This document shows, in pieces, positions 8,480 to 16,081 of a stretch of 64,000 bases of DNA; positions within the stretch are counted from its first letter, which is position 1; each line of letters opens with the position of its first letter. The stretch is from contig CAWGOZ010000008.1 in assembly GCA_963824345.1 (NCBI GenBank), positions 124,001-188,000 of the forward strand. The letters run 5' to 3'. Both the position numbers and the translations under genes were made by a program. This stretch comes from Palsa-89 sp963824345 (lineage in GTDB: Bacteria; Acidobacteriota; Terriglobia; Bryobacterales; Bryobacteraceae). The notes below the pieces were generated by a model. That model worked only from the letters and a program-made list of their open reading frames with translations. It was not told the origin of the DNA and did not search any database.

Positions 8480-10255
8480 ATGAGCGCCCTCCGTATCGTC
8501 GTCTGCGGCGTCGTCTTGGTAGCGGGGCTGTTGTCCCCAGCGATGGCCCAGCTTATTCCCAGTGGCGCTGCGGTCCCGCATACCACGCTGCCGCCGGTTG
8601 TGTTTATCGACGGGTACCAAGCTACCTGCCCGGCGACCTTTGCCGGCACTTTTGGAATCGCCGATCAAGTGCTCCAGAGCAACGGCGAAGTGACCCTGTT
8701 CTTCAGCACGTGCAGCCTGCCAGCCACGGCCAGCATCGAGGATCTCGCCGCGGCGTTCGCCACATTTCTCTCGGGGCTAAGCTATACCGATGGACAGCCT
8801 GTCGATCAGGTGGATGTCGTGACCCACAGCATGGGCGGCCTGGTGCTGCGCTGTTACCTGAGCGGAAAACAGAACGCCTCCGGCGCGTTTCAACCACCCG
8901 GGGTCACGCATGTTCGCAAGGTGGTCTTCCTGGCGTCCCCGAATTTCGGCACTGGAATCGCATCCTTGCTGGGCATCACGAATCAGGTGCAGGAAATGGA
9001 CAGCGGCAGCGCTTTTCTTTTCGGGTTGGATACCTGGAATCAGGGCACGGACGATTTGCGGGGAGTAGACGCGGTAGCTGCCGCCGGGAATGCCGGGAGC
9101 GGGGGCACGGGCAACCCGGCTGGATTCGACGACGGAGTTGTGACGCTCACCAGCGCTTCGCTCGAGTTCTACCTGCCTGGCCGCACCCGCGTGATTCCGT
9201 ATTGCCACATCGACAGCACCGGTGTAGTGGCTCTTTTCGACCTGTGCCCGGCGAACGCACCAGGCATCGCCGACATAGAATCGGCGACTCATAATTCGGC
9301 GCAGATCATTGTCTCGTTCTTAGGCGGGACCAACGATTGGCAGAGCGTTGGAACGGTGCCGGAGGACAATTGGTTTCTCTCGAAGGATGGCGGGCTCATT
9401 GTAGAAGCGCGCAGCGCTGACGATCTCATCCTCACCATCGACTCGGCGACCGCTGCCACTCAGAAGCTCGGTACTTCTTCCACTGGCCTGGCCTTCACCG
9501 ATCTGATTGCCGCCGGCAGCGTTCCGCTGAAAGTGGCCGCGGGATCGTTGAACATCAGCACCTCCGTCACGCTGCCCGCCGGTGGAACCGAACCCTACAC
9601 CGTGAAGCCCGGTCCCCTGATCACGCGAGTCCTGCCCGCGGCGGCCGCCGAATTCCCGCTGGTTCTCGCGCCTCGGATGTTGATTGCGATCTACGGCTCC
9701 GATCTCGCGGATCAAACCACCAAAGTGTTTCTGAACGCATCGGCGATCGAGCTTTACTACGTTTCTTCGACGCAAATCGACGGAGTGCTTCCCGCAAGCG
9801 CGTCGGGACTCAGCGAACTTACCGTTCAAAACAGCGGGGGCCAGCACGCCGTGAATGTTTATGTGGAAGCGGCGGCGCCAGCGATTTTCACGCAGAATTC
9901 ATCCGGCTCCGGACCGGCTTCGGCGCTCAAGGCAAGTAGCTCGAGCCTGACTCTGGTGACGGCCGATAATCCGTTGAACGCCGGCGACACGGTGGCGCTT
10001 TACGCTACCGGCCTTGGCCTAACTGCGCCCGGCACCGGATCCGACAGCGGTCTGGAGCTCGCGATTCAACAACCCAAGGTCACAGTGGCGGGCGTGATCT
10101 GCCCGGTGACATTCGCCGGCGCCGCGCCCGGCTACATCGGACTGGATCAGATCAATTGCACTATCCCGGCGGGTATCGCAGCTACGGCAAACGCGCCAGT
10201 CGCGATTATTTCGGGTGATCGAATCAGCAACACCGCGACCCTGGCCGTAAACTGA
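8480..10255 (+). CDS. Secreted lipase-like hydrolase with Solibacter-type C-terminal domain
   Basis: A 591-residue exported protein with a signal peptide at residues 1-23 (ending AMAQ). The N-terminal part is alpha/beta-hydrolase-like: FIDGY is followed by the nucleophile elbow THSMGG with Ser at residue 117, typical of triacylglycerol lipases and PGAP1-like esterases. The last 200 residues contain the repeat-like domain seen at the end of many Solibacter secreted proteins (TIGR03437-like): ITRVLPAAAAEFPLVLAPRM, IYGSDLAD, GDTVALYATGLG and APGYIGLDQINCTIP. That domain's function is unknown. The start lies 9 bases after clpP; the longer frame running back through clpP is not coding. The lipase assignment rests mainly on the elbow motif. 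Confidence 0.82.
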   Translation: MSALRIVVCGVVLVAGLLSPAMAQLIPSGAAVPHTTLPPVVFIDGYQATCPATFAGTFGIADQVLQSNGEVTLFFSTCSLPATASIEDLAAAFATFLSGLSYTDGQPVDQVDVVTHSMGGLVLRCYLSGKQNASGAFQPPGVTHVRKVVFLASPNFGTGIASLLGITNQVQEMDSGSAFLFGLDTWNQGTDDLRGVDAVAAAGNAGSGGTGNPAGFDDGVVTLTSASLEFYLPGRTRVIPYCHIDSTGVVALFDLCPANAPGIADIESATHNSAQIIVSFLGGTNDWQSVGTVPEDNWFLSKDGGLIVEARSADDLILTIDSATAATQKLGTSSTGLAFTDLIAAGSVPLKVAAGSLNISTSVTLPAGGTEPYTVKPGPLITRVLPAAAAEFPLVLAPRMLIAIYGSDLADQTTKVFLNASAIELYYVSSTQIDGVLPASASGLSELTVQNSGGQHAVNVYVEAAAPAIFTQNSSGSGPASALKASSSSLTLVTADNPLNAGDTVALYATGLGLTAPGTGSDSGLELAIQQPKVTVAGVICPVTFAGAAPGYIGLDQINCTIPAGIAATANAPVAIISGDRISNTATLAVN

Positions 10256-10275
10256 GCCGCGATGGCGAGGGAGCG

Positions 10276-11697
10276 TTAAATTTCCATCCCCACGGGCTGG
10301 CGAATCTCCAAGCAACCTTTGCCGGTGGGCAGCATCTTGCCCGGATTCAAACGGCATTGCGGATCGAACAGGTTCTTGAGCCGCGCGATCATGTCGAGCG
10401 TTCCATCCGCAAATTGCTCGCCGATCATTTCCATTTTTTCCATGCCGACACCGTGTTCGCCGGTGATGGACCCGCCTTGTGCGATGCAGAACCGCAGGAT
10501 CTCGTCGCCCGCAGCCTTGGCGCGCTCCAGTTCGCCCGGCTTGCGATGATCGAACAGGATGATGGGATGCATGTTGCCATCGCCGGCGTGGAAAATGTTG
10601 CTGATGGTGAGTCCGTATTGTTCGGAGATGCGTTGGATCTCGCGCAAGGTCGGAGCCACTTTGGTGCGCGGCACCACGCCGTCTTGAACGTAGTATGCCG
10701 GGCTGACACGGCCGACCGCGCCAAAAGCGTTCTTGCGGCCTTTCCATAGCAGCTCCCGCTCCAGGTCGGAGCGCGCGATGCGAACTTCGCGCGCGTGGCA
10801 GCAATTGCAAGCGTCCTGGATTTCCTCCAGTTGTTCCTCCACCGCTTCCTTCAAACCCTCCAGCTCGATCAGCAGAACCGCCGCCGCATCCATTGGATAC
10901 CCGGCGTGCGTGGCTTCCTCCACCATCCGCAACATGACGCCATCCAGCATTTCGACCGCGGCCGGAGTGATCACGCGCGCCGTGATCTCAGCCACCGAAT
11001 CCGCGCAGTCGTCCACCGTGTCGTAGATCGCGAGCAGCGTTTTCACCAGTTCCGGTTGACGCATCAGGCGCACGGTGATTCCGGTCACCAGCACCAGAGT
11101 GCCTTCGGAGCCCGTCAGCAGACCCGTCAGATCGTAGCCGGGCAAATCCGGGGCCCGCCCTCCGACCGTCATTTGCGTTCCGTCAGGAAGAATTGTTTCC
11201 AATCCGAGGACATGATTTGTGGTGACGCCATAGGCCAGGGTGTGCGGACCGCCCGCATTTTCGGCGACATTTCCGCCGATGGTGCAGGCCTTCTGGCTGG
11301 AAGGATCGGGCGCGTAGAAATACCCGTCGCGCTCCACCGCTTGCGTAATCTCCAGATTTACGACGCCCGGCTCGAGTACGGCGCGCTCGTTCGCAAGATC
11401 GATTTCGACGATGCGGTTCATGCGCGCAAACGAAATGACAATGCCGCCCGCCCTCGCAATCACGCCGCCGCTCAGCCCGGTTCCGGCGCCCCGGCCCACA
11501 ATAGGGATACGGTACGCGTGCGCGATTCGAACCAGCTCCGCGGCGTCCTCGACCGAGCGCGGAAAAGCCACCAGCTCCGGCAAGGCCTTGTCGACGCTGC
11601 CGTCGTACTCGTACAATCTCAAGTCTTCGGGGCGATCCAGGTATCCGCGCGGTCCGAGTAGTTCGTCGATCTGTTGAAGCGCGTCAGAAGCGATCAT
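10276..11697 (-). CDS. glcD: FAD-linked oxidase, glycolate oxidase subunit GlcD family
   Basis: A 473-residue flavoprotein. The PCMH-type FAD-binding domain occupies about residues 40-220, with VGRGAGTGLSGG and CTIGGNVAENAGGPHTLAYG. The FAD-oxidase C-terminal domain follows, with FHAGDGNMHP and TGEHGVGMEKM. Family members oxidise glycolate, D-lactate or other 2-hydroxy acids. The partner subunits glcE and glcF are not adjacent, so it may act alone as a D-lactate or 2-hydroxyglutarate dehydrogenase. The ATG at 11697 overlaps the upstream stop as ATGA, indicating translational coupling; the longer open frame upstream overlaps that gene and is not used. It is the last gene of a four-gene minus-strand operon. 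Confidence 0.9.
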   Translation of the reverse strand: MIASDALQQIDELLGPRGYLDRPEDLRLYEYDGSVDKALPELVAFPRSVEDAAELVRIAHAYRIPIVGRGAGTGLSGGVIARAGGIVISFARMNRIVEIDLANERAVLEPGVVNLEITQAVERDGYFYAPDPSSQKACTIGGNVAENAGGPHTLAYGVTTNHVLGLETILPDGTQMTVGGRAPDLPGYDLTGLLTGSEGTLVLVTGITVRLMRQPELVKTLLAIYDTVDDCADSVAEITARVITPAAVEMLDGVMLRMVEEATHAGYPMDAAAVLLIELEGLKEAVEEQLEEIQDACNCCHAREVRIARSDLERELLWKGRKNAFGAVGRVSPAYYVQDGVVPRTKVAPTLREIQRISEQYGLTISNIFHAGDGNMHPIILFDHRKPGELERAKAAGDEILRFCIAQGGSITGEHGVGMEKMEMIGEQFADGTLDMIARLKNLFDPQCRLNPGKMLPTGKGCLEIRQPVGMEI

Positions 11698-12281
11698 GCG
11701 GGTCTCTGTTCGGAAAGAAGCCTTTCCAGCAAATCCTCTACTCCCAAATATCGCGCCCATTGTCTCAGATAGGTCCCATCCAACCGAGCCCCTTGCGTTG
11801 AGCGTATCCCGCGAACATCGTTCCACTGCCGCTCGGATTGTTCGCCGCCGGCACGGTACCAAACAAGTTTAGCCAGTACCATGTCCTCCGCGGTCGCAAT
11901 CGAACAGCGCATGCTTTCGCCTTCGCCGAGGGATACTTCTTGCGGCACGGCACGCTCCAATTGTTTTTCGAAATAGGGATTTCCTGTCGCAGGGAAGATA
12001 TCAAATTTGTACCCGCTTACGAAGTGGATCAAATTGAAAGGTCGCTGCAGGCGCAGGGCCTCGCGAATGGCGTCTGAGTCCGCGTAGAACTCTTGGGCCA
12101 GGTTCGCAACCAGAGGCGCGACATGCTCCTCTCGAACGGCGGCTATGACATCAATATCATTGGTAGAGCGAAAAATGCCGTGAACCGAGCTCGCGAGAGA
12201 TCCTCCGATCATGTAGGGAACCGCAAGGGCATCGAGTGTCGTCACTAATTTCCGTAACCCCCGATGAAGATCCAACGTCAA
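11694..12281 (-). CDS. Nucleotidyltransferase, AbiEii/MNT-like
   Basis: A 195-residue protein of the polymerase-beta-like nucleotidyltransferase fold. The signature is GGSLASSVHGIFRSTNDIDV: a GS-containing helix followed by the metal-binding D-x-D (DID), with further acidic residues in FDIFPA. Relatives include AbiEii/MenT-type toxins, MNT antitoxins and aminoglycoside nucleotidyltransferases; sequence alone does not say which. The start is TTG at 12281, overlapping the upstream stop as TTGA. It is preceded by a small coupled gene, a recurrent pairing that I recall from other genomes but cannot check here. It could be a toxin-antitoxin-like or RNA-modifying module. Confidence 0.8.
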   Translation of the reverse strand: MTLDLHRGLRKLVTTLDALAVPYMIGGSLASSVHGIFRSTNDIDVIAAVREEHVAPLVANLAQEFYADSDAIREALRLQRPFNLIHFVSGYKFDIFPATGNPYFEKQLERAVPQEVSLGEGESMRCSIATAEDMVLAKLVWYRAGGEQSERQWNDVRGIRSTQGARLDGTYLRQWARYLGVEDLLERLLSEQRPA

Positions 12282-12541
12282 GTCGCATCATCCGGGTGCC
12301 AGCCGTAGATCCGCAGCATGGCTTCGCGACCCAGGCGATGCGCCACCACGCGCAGAAAAATCTCCCGATCGGTGGCGTCCGGGTGAAGCTGCCGCTCGCG
12401 GGCCTCCGACAACCTGCGCAATAACTCGTTCTGCTGGAACACGGCTTCCATCTTCTCGGTCGCCGTCATGGTCCGCTGCCGGGCAAGAAAGACCTCCAGA
12501 GCCTTGGGATCGGTGTCGGAATAAAACTCGTGCCGCGCCAT
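12278..12541 (-). CDS. Small charged helical protein paired with the nucleotidyltransferase
   Basis: An 87-residue soluble protein of unknown function. It is predicted to be mostly helical and highly charged, with a segment ATEKMEAVFQQNELLRRLS followed by LHPDATDREIFLRVVAHRLG and GWHP near the end. The HP-(D/G)A(T/S)-(D/E)RE-IxLR pattern resembles small proteins encoded beside GSLAS-type nucleotidyltransferases in other bacteria. The ATG at 12541 shares one base with the upstream stop (TGATG), and its own stop overlaps the nucleotidyltransferase start. Tight coupling suggests the two proteins act together, but whether this one is an antitoxin, an adaptor or a substrate is unknown. Confidence 0.72.
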   Translation of the reverse strand: MARHEFYSDTDPKALEVFLARQRTMTATEKMEAVFQQNELLRRLSEARERQLHPDATDREIFLRVVAHRLGREAMLRIYGWHPDDAT

Positions 12542-13083
12542 CACAGCAGCGACCTCACGAAGCCCACCAGCTCCGGATCCATCCACGAGATCGCTTGCCC
12601 GTCACGCTCCGGCAACCCGGCGTACTTGCGCACCACTTTGCCGCTGCGATCGATAATATAGCTCTCCGGAATCTTGTAGGTTCCATAACGGTAGCTCAGA
12701 TCCTGCCGCGGATCGCGCGCGGTGGGATAGGCTACCCCGAACCGTTTCACGAAATTCTGGAACGCCAGCTCATTCCGATCGACGCTGACGCCCAGCACCA
12801 CGACACCCGAGTCCTTGAATGTTTTCGCAAATTCGTTCAGCGATGGCGCCTCCTCCACGCAGGGCGCACACCAGCTCGCCCAGAAATTCAGGACCAAAAC
12901 CTTGCCGCCAAAATTACGCGGGGTCATGGTTTCGCCGGCGGTCGTGGTGATACTGAAGTTGGGAGCCGTGTCACCGACTCCGGCAATATGCTCCTGCATG
13001 GACCACACGATCACGAAACCTAATGCCACAAGCAACGCGGCTATTGTTCCCTTGATTACCAGATCTACTTTGGAATGAGCCAT
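12541..13083 (-). CDS. TlpA/ResA-like thiol-disulfide oxidoreductase
   Basis: A 180-residue membrane-anchored thioredoxin-like protein. An N-terminal membrane helix (residues about 10-28) is followed by an AhpC/TSA-redoxin domain with the active-site motif WASWCAPC, then FVKRFGVAYPTARDP and YGTYKIPESYIIDRSGKV with the conserved cis-Pro. Such proteins reduce periplasmic disulfides, for example in cytochrome c maturation. Here it heads an operon with a small protein, a nucleotidyltransferase and GlcD, none of which has an obvious link to thiol chemistry. The start at 13083 has AGAAGG about 11 bases upstream. Confidence 0.9.
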   Translation of the reverse strand: MAHSKVDLVIKGTIAALLVALGFVIVWSMQEHIAGVGDTAPNFSITTTAGETMTPRNFGGKVLVLNFWASWCAPCVEEAPSLNEFAKTFKDSGVVVLGVSVDRNELAFQNFVKRFGVAYPTARDPRQDLSYRYGTYKIPESYIIDRSGKVVRKYAGLPERDGQAISWMDPELVGFVRSLL

Positions 13084-13098
13084 TTCAGCCGAAGCCTT

Positions 13099-13117
13099 CT
13101 CTTATAATATTAGAGTA
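13099..13117. promoter_or_regulatory. AT-rich near-palindrome between divergent operons
   Basis: The segment reads CTCTTATAATATTAGAG (from about 13099), which matches its own reverse complement at 14 of 17 positions and contains TATAAT at 13103-13108. It lies between the divergent tlpA-like and pterin operons, so it could be a promoter core, an operator or both. I see no good -35 hexamer at 17 bases on either strand. Confidence 0.3.
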
Positions 13118-13170
13118 TCCTGACCCTGGGACTCAGCATCCAATAGTTGTCCGCAGCCGATACGAGGATT

Positions 13171-13590
13171 ATGCTCATTACCCGCCGAGCCGAGTTTTCC
13201 GCTTCGCACGTGTGCGCGCAGCCAGCGCTCACTCCGGAACAGAATCGCGAGCTGTACGGCGCGGGCGCAAACTCGAGCGGTCATGGGCATAACTACGTCG
13301 TGGAAGTGACGCTGGAAGGAGATCCCGATCCGGTGACGGGCATGGTCTTCGACCTGAAGAAACTCAAGGAGCTGATCCAGCAGACCGTCATCGAACCGAT
13401 GGACCATCGCTTCTTGAACTACGAAGTGCCACCGTTCGATCGGATCGTGCCTACCACGGAAAACGTCGCGGCCGAGATCTGGAACCGTCTGTGCCCGCAT
13501 TTCGGAACCGGCAAGCCGCGCCTCAATAACGTCCGTTTGTACGAGACAGAGGATCTTTTCGTGGACTATTGCGGAGAGCGGGAGTCATGA
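13171..13590 (+). CDS. 6-pyruvoyltetrahydropterin synthase paralogue lacking the catalytic Cys
   Basis: A 139-residue member of the PTPS/QueD family. The three Zn-binding His are present: H13 in FSASH and H38, H40 in GHGH. The Asp-His pair (MDHRFLN) and the C-terminal Glu (VRLYETED) are also present. The catalytic Cys expected six residues before the HGH motif is replaced by Gly32 (YGAGANSSGHGH); the neighbour has Cys at exactly that position. A Cys at residue 15 is not in the usual place. It may act with an altered mechanism, on another substrate, or as a partner of the second copy. ATG 13171 has GAGG upstream and is preferred over TTG 13147. Its stop overlaps the next start. Confidence 0.87.
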   Translation: MLITRRAEFSASHVCAQPALTPEQNRELYGAGANSSGHGHNYVVEVTLEGDPDPVTGMVFDLKKLKELIQQTVIEPMDHRFLNYEVPPFDRIVPTTENVAAEIWNRLCPHFGTGKPRLNNVRLYETEDLFVDYCGERES

Positions 13591-14006
13591 GAGTCACCCG
13601 TCGCTATCGATTCGCGGCCTCGCACCGCTTACACTCCCCCGCGTTCACCGAACCGCAGAATCGCGACCTGTACGGCAAGTGCAACAACCCCTATGGGCAC
13701 GGGCACGACTACGTTCTTGACGTGACGGCCGTTGGTCCGGTACAACGCGGCTCCGGCCAGGTGGTGCACATCCCTACGCTCGACCGGCTGGTGTCCGAGC
13801 AGGTGTTGCGGGACTTCGATCACCGCTACTTAAACGCGGACCTGGGGGAGTTCAAGTCGCTGGTGCCCACGTCGGAGAACATCATGCGGGTGATTGAAGA
13901 CCGCTTGACGGCACACTGGTCCGAGGTGTTTCCCGGCGAGTGGCCCCGGCTGGATGGCATACGGCTGCGCGAGACCAAACGAAACGTTTTCGAGATGAAA
14001 TCATGA
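13587..14006 (+). CDS. 6-pyruvoyltetrahydropterin synthase, PTPS-II-like
   Basis: A 139-residue PTPS family enzyme of exactly the same length as the preceding gene and alignable without gaps over the active site. It has Zn ligands H13, H38 and H40, catalytic Cys32 in YGKCNNPYGHGH, the DH pair (FDHRYLN) and a terminal RETK Glu. The C-x5-HGH spacing matches the animal-type 6-pyruvoyltetrahydropterin synthase (PTPS-II) better than bacterial QueD (C-x3-HGH). It would convert dihydroneopterin triphosphate, the product of GTP cyclohydrolase I encoded immediately downstream, to 6-pyruvoyltetrahydropterin. No queC or queE is nearby. Both ends overlap neighbours by 4 bases (ATGA). Confidence 0.9.
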   Translation: MRVTRRYRFAASHRLHSPAFTEPQNRDLYGKCNNPYGHGHDYVLDVTAVGPVQRGSGQVVHIPTLDRLVSEQVLRDFDHRYLNADLGEFKSLVPTSENIMRVIEDRLTAHWSEVFPGEWPRLDGIRLRETKRNVFEMKS

Positions 14007-14617
14007 AGAGCAAACCATCCGCGGTGAAGATGATGCCGGCCAAGCACGACGACGAGTCCATCGCGGGCTTGATGGAGAAGGTCCTACTGAAGATCGGCGA
14101 AGATCCCTCGCGCCCGGGATTGGCGCAAACCCCGCAGCGCGCCGATAAGGCGCTGCGCTTTCTGACCAGCGGTTATGAAACCGACGTGGCGAGCATCGTC
14201 AACGGCGCATTGTTCGAGGAAAAGTGCGACGAGATGGTGCTGGTGAAGGACATCGAGTTTTACAGCCTGTGCGAGCACCACCTGCTGCCGTTCTTCGGAA
14301 CTATGCACGTGGCTTACCTGCCGAACAGACAAGTGATCGGGCTCAGCAAGATCCCGCGGATCGTGGACATGTTCGCCCGCCGTCTGCAGGTTCAAGAGCG
14401 GTTAACGCATCAAGTGGCCGAGACGCTGCAAGAGGTGCTACGGCCCAAAGGCGTGGGCGTGATCTGCGAAGCCCGCCACTTTTGCATGATGATGCGCGGG
14501 GTGGAGAAGCAGCACTCCGGAACCGTCACCAGCGCCATGCTGGGCGCCTTCCGCGAGCGCAAAGCTTCGCGCGACGAATTTCTGTCGCTGGTATCGCGCA
14601 GCAGCCACATCTATTAG
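14003..14617 (+). CDS. folE: GTP cyclohydrolase I
   Basis: A 204-residue type IA GTP cyclohydrolase. Zn-binding Cys and His are visible in FYSLCEHHLLPFFG and in ICEARHFCMMMRG, with the catalytic HHLLPF region and QxQERLT (QVQERLTHQV). It opens GTP to 7,8-dihydroneopterin triphosphate, the entry step for folate, tetrahydrobiopterin and queuosine. The ATG at 14003 overlaps the stop of the PTPS gene (ATGA), so the three genes are translationally coupled and likely form one pterin pathway. Confidence 0.95.
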   Translation: MKSKPSAVKMMPAKHDDESIAGLMEKVLLKIGEDPSRPGLAQTPQRADKALRFLTSGYETDVASIVNGALFEEKCDEMVLVKDIEFYSLCEHHLLPFFGTMHVAYLPNRQVIGLSKIPRIVDMFARRLQVQERLTHQVAETLQEVLRPKGVGVICEARHFCMMMRGVEKQHSGTVTSAMLGAFRERKASRDEFLSLVSRSSHIY

Positions 14618-14645
14618 GCCCCTGCTTGAACCGCGGCCATTCGGC

Positions 14646-14651
14646 TACAAT
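14646..14651 (+). promoter_or_regulatory. Candidate -10 element close to the start at 14661
   Basis: TACAAT lies exactly 9 bases before the ATG at 14661 and no Shine-Dalgarno sequence is present. TTGAAC at 14626-14631 would be a -35 with a short 14-base spacer. It fits the leaderless pattern seen elsewhere in the window. Confidence 0.45.
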
Positions 14652-14660
14652 CAATCTTGC

Positions 14661-15032
14661 ATGATTGAGCACTTCCGCGACTTCACCGTGGGGCCCGATC
14701 CGTTTGGCCGCACCTGGCAGGTCTACTTCCGCTGGCTGCAGAACGCCATCTCGATTCGTCACGCCGATACGGTGGACGTGAAATTTGGAGTCTCAACCCA
14801 AGGCGTGCCGGCCGAGGAACGCGTGATCGCGCTACCGCACCCGGACCTGCTGGCGTTGAGCCAGAAGCTGGGCCATCCACTGACCGATACCTGGTGCATG
14901 AAGCTGGCGGCCCTGCATCTGGAGCACATGCTCAAGAGCGGGGAAGACATGGAGAAGACGCTGGTGACAACGCAACCCGCCGAGCTCGAACAATATGCTC
15001 GCGAGCTGGAAGACTCGCTAGCCCCCAAGTAG
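14661..15032 (+). CDS. Conserved-looking small soluble protein of unknown function
   Basis: A 123-residue cytoplasmic protein that I do not recognise. It has no signal peptide or membrane segment. It begins FRDFTVGPDPFGRTWQVYFRW, contains an internal ISIRHADTVDVKF strand and ends with a Glu-rich helix (LEQYARELEDSL). The open frame, composition and codon use look genuine. It is separated from folE by 43 bases and convergent with mqnC. A -10-like TACAAT 9 bases upstream suggests its own promoter and a leaderless message. Confidence 0.7.
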   Translation: MIEHFRDFTVGPDPFGRTWQVYFRWLQNAISIRHADTVDVKFGVSTQGVPAEERVIALPHPDLLALSQKLGHPLTDTWCMKLAALHLEHMLKSGEDMEKTLVTTQPAELEQYARELEDSLAPK

Positions 15033-15043
15033 ACCTTCCGGCG

Positions 15044-16081
15044 CTAATTCAGAAAATACGTCCGGTACAACGTATCCCGCTGCTTGGGGATGAACCCGGC
15101 ATCTCGGATCATGCGCCGCAGTTCCTCTTCACTGGCGCGATTGTGCGCTCCCGCGGCAGAAACCACGTTCTCTTCGATCATGATGCTGCCAACGTCGTTG
15201 CCGCCGAAGCGCAGGCCCAACTGGCATGTTTTTAATCCGGGCGTCACCCAAGACGATTGAATATTCTCGATGTTCTCCAGGTAGAGGCGCGACAACGCCA
15301 GCACCTTGAGGTACTCCACCGCGGTCGCCTCTTGCTTCACGAACTTGCCGAGCGAGGTGTTCTCGCGCTGGAACGACCACGGAATGAAGGCCGTGAACCC
15401 GCCCGTGTCCTCCTGAATCTGGCGCACGATATCGAAGTGGTTCATGCGCTGCTCCAGGGTCTCGCCGCAGCCGAACATCATGGTGGCGGTGGTGCGCATC
15501 CCGAGGGCGTGCGCCGTACGATGCACGTCGATCCAATCCTGCGCCGACGATTTCAGCCGGCTGATCCTGCGCCGCACGTCGTCATCCAGAATCTCGGCGC
15601 CGCCGCCGGGGATGGACTCGAGGCCCGCATCCCGCAGCCGCGCGATCGTGTCATGCAAATTCAACCCGCTCACTTCGGCGATGTTCACGATCTCGGGCGC
15701 GGAAAAACAATGGTTCCAGATCTTGTCGCCGAAGCGATCCTTGATGGAACGCAGCAGATCCTCGTACCACTCGATTTTCAGCTCCGGGTGCAGCCCGCCT
15801 TGCATGAGAATGCCGGTGCCGCCCAGGTCGATGGTCTCCTGAATCTTGTCGAAGATTACTTCCTTCGGATGGATGTAGCCTTCCGAATGTCCCATGGGCC
15901 GGTAGAATGCGCAGAAGCTGCAGTACTCGGTACAGAAATTGGTGTAATTGATGTTGCGATCGATAATGTAGCTCACCACGCCATGCGGGTGCAGCCTGCG
16001 CCGAACCGCATCGGCCGCCATCCCGATGCCGATGAAATCGTCGCTGTTATACAGGTCGATTGCTTCCTGACGCGTCATCAT
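15044..16081 (-). CDS. mqnC: Cyclic dehypoxanthine futalosine synthase
   Basis: A 345-residue radical SAM enzyme. The iron-sulphur motif CTEYCSFC (CxxxCxxC) lies at about residues 50-57, and the downstream region contains LMQGGLHPELKIEWYEDLL, SIPGGGAEIL and FGCGETLEQRMNH, characteristic of MqnC. It converts dehypoxanthine futalosine to its cyclic form in the futalosine route to menaquinone. Its start overlaps the mqnA stop by 4 bases, and the pairing of both genes strengthens the assignment. MqnB and MqnD functions must be encoded elsewhere. Confidence 0.94.
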   Translation of the reverse strand: MMTRQEAIDLYNSDDFIGIGMAADAVRRRLHPHGVVSYIIDRNINYTNFCTEYCSFCAFYRPMGHSEGYIHPKEVIFDKIQETIDLGGTGILMQGGLHPELKIEWYEDLLRSIKDRFGDKIWNHCFSAPEIVNIAEVSGLNLHDTIARLRDAGLESIPGGGAEILDDDVRRRISRLKSSAQDWIDVHRTAHALGMRTTATMMFGCGETLEQRMNHFDIVRQIQEDTGGFTAFIPWSFQRENTSLGKFVKQEATAVEYLKVLALSRLYLENIENIQSSWVTPGLKTCQLGLRFGGNDVGSIMIEENVVSAAGAHNRASEEELRRMIRDAGFIPKQRDTLYRTYFLN

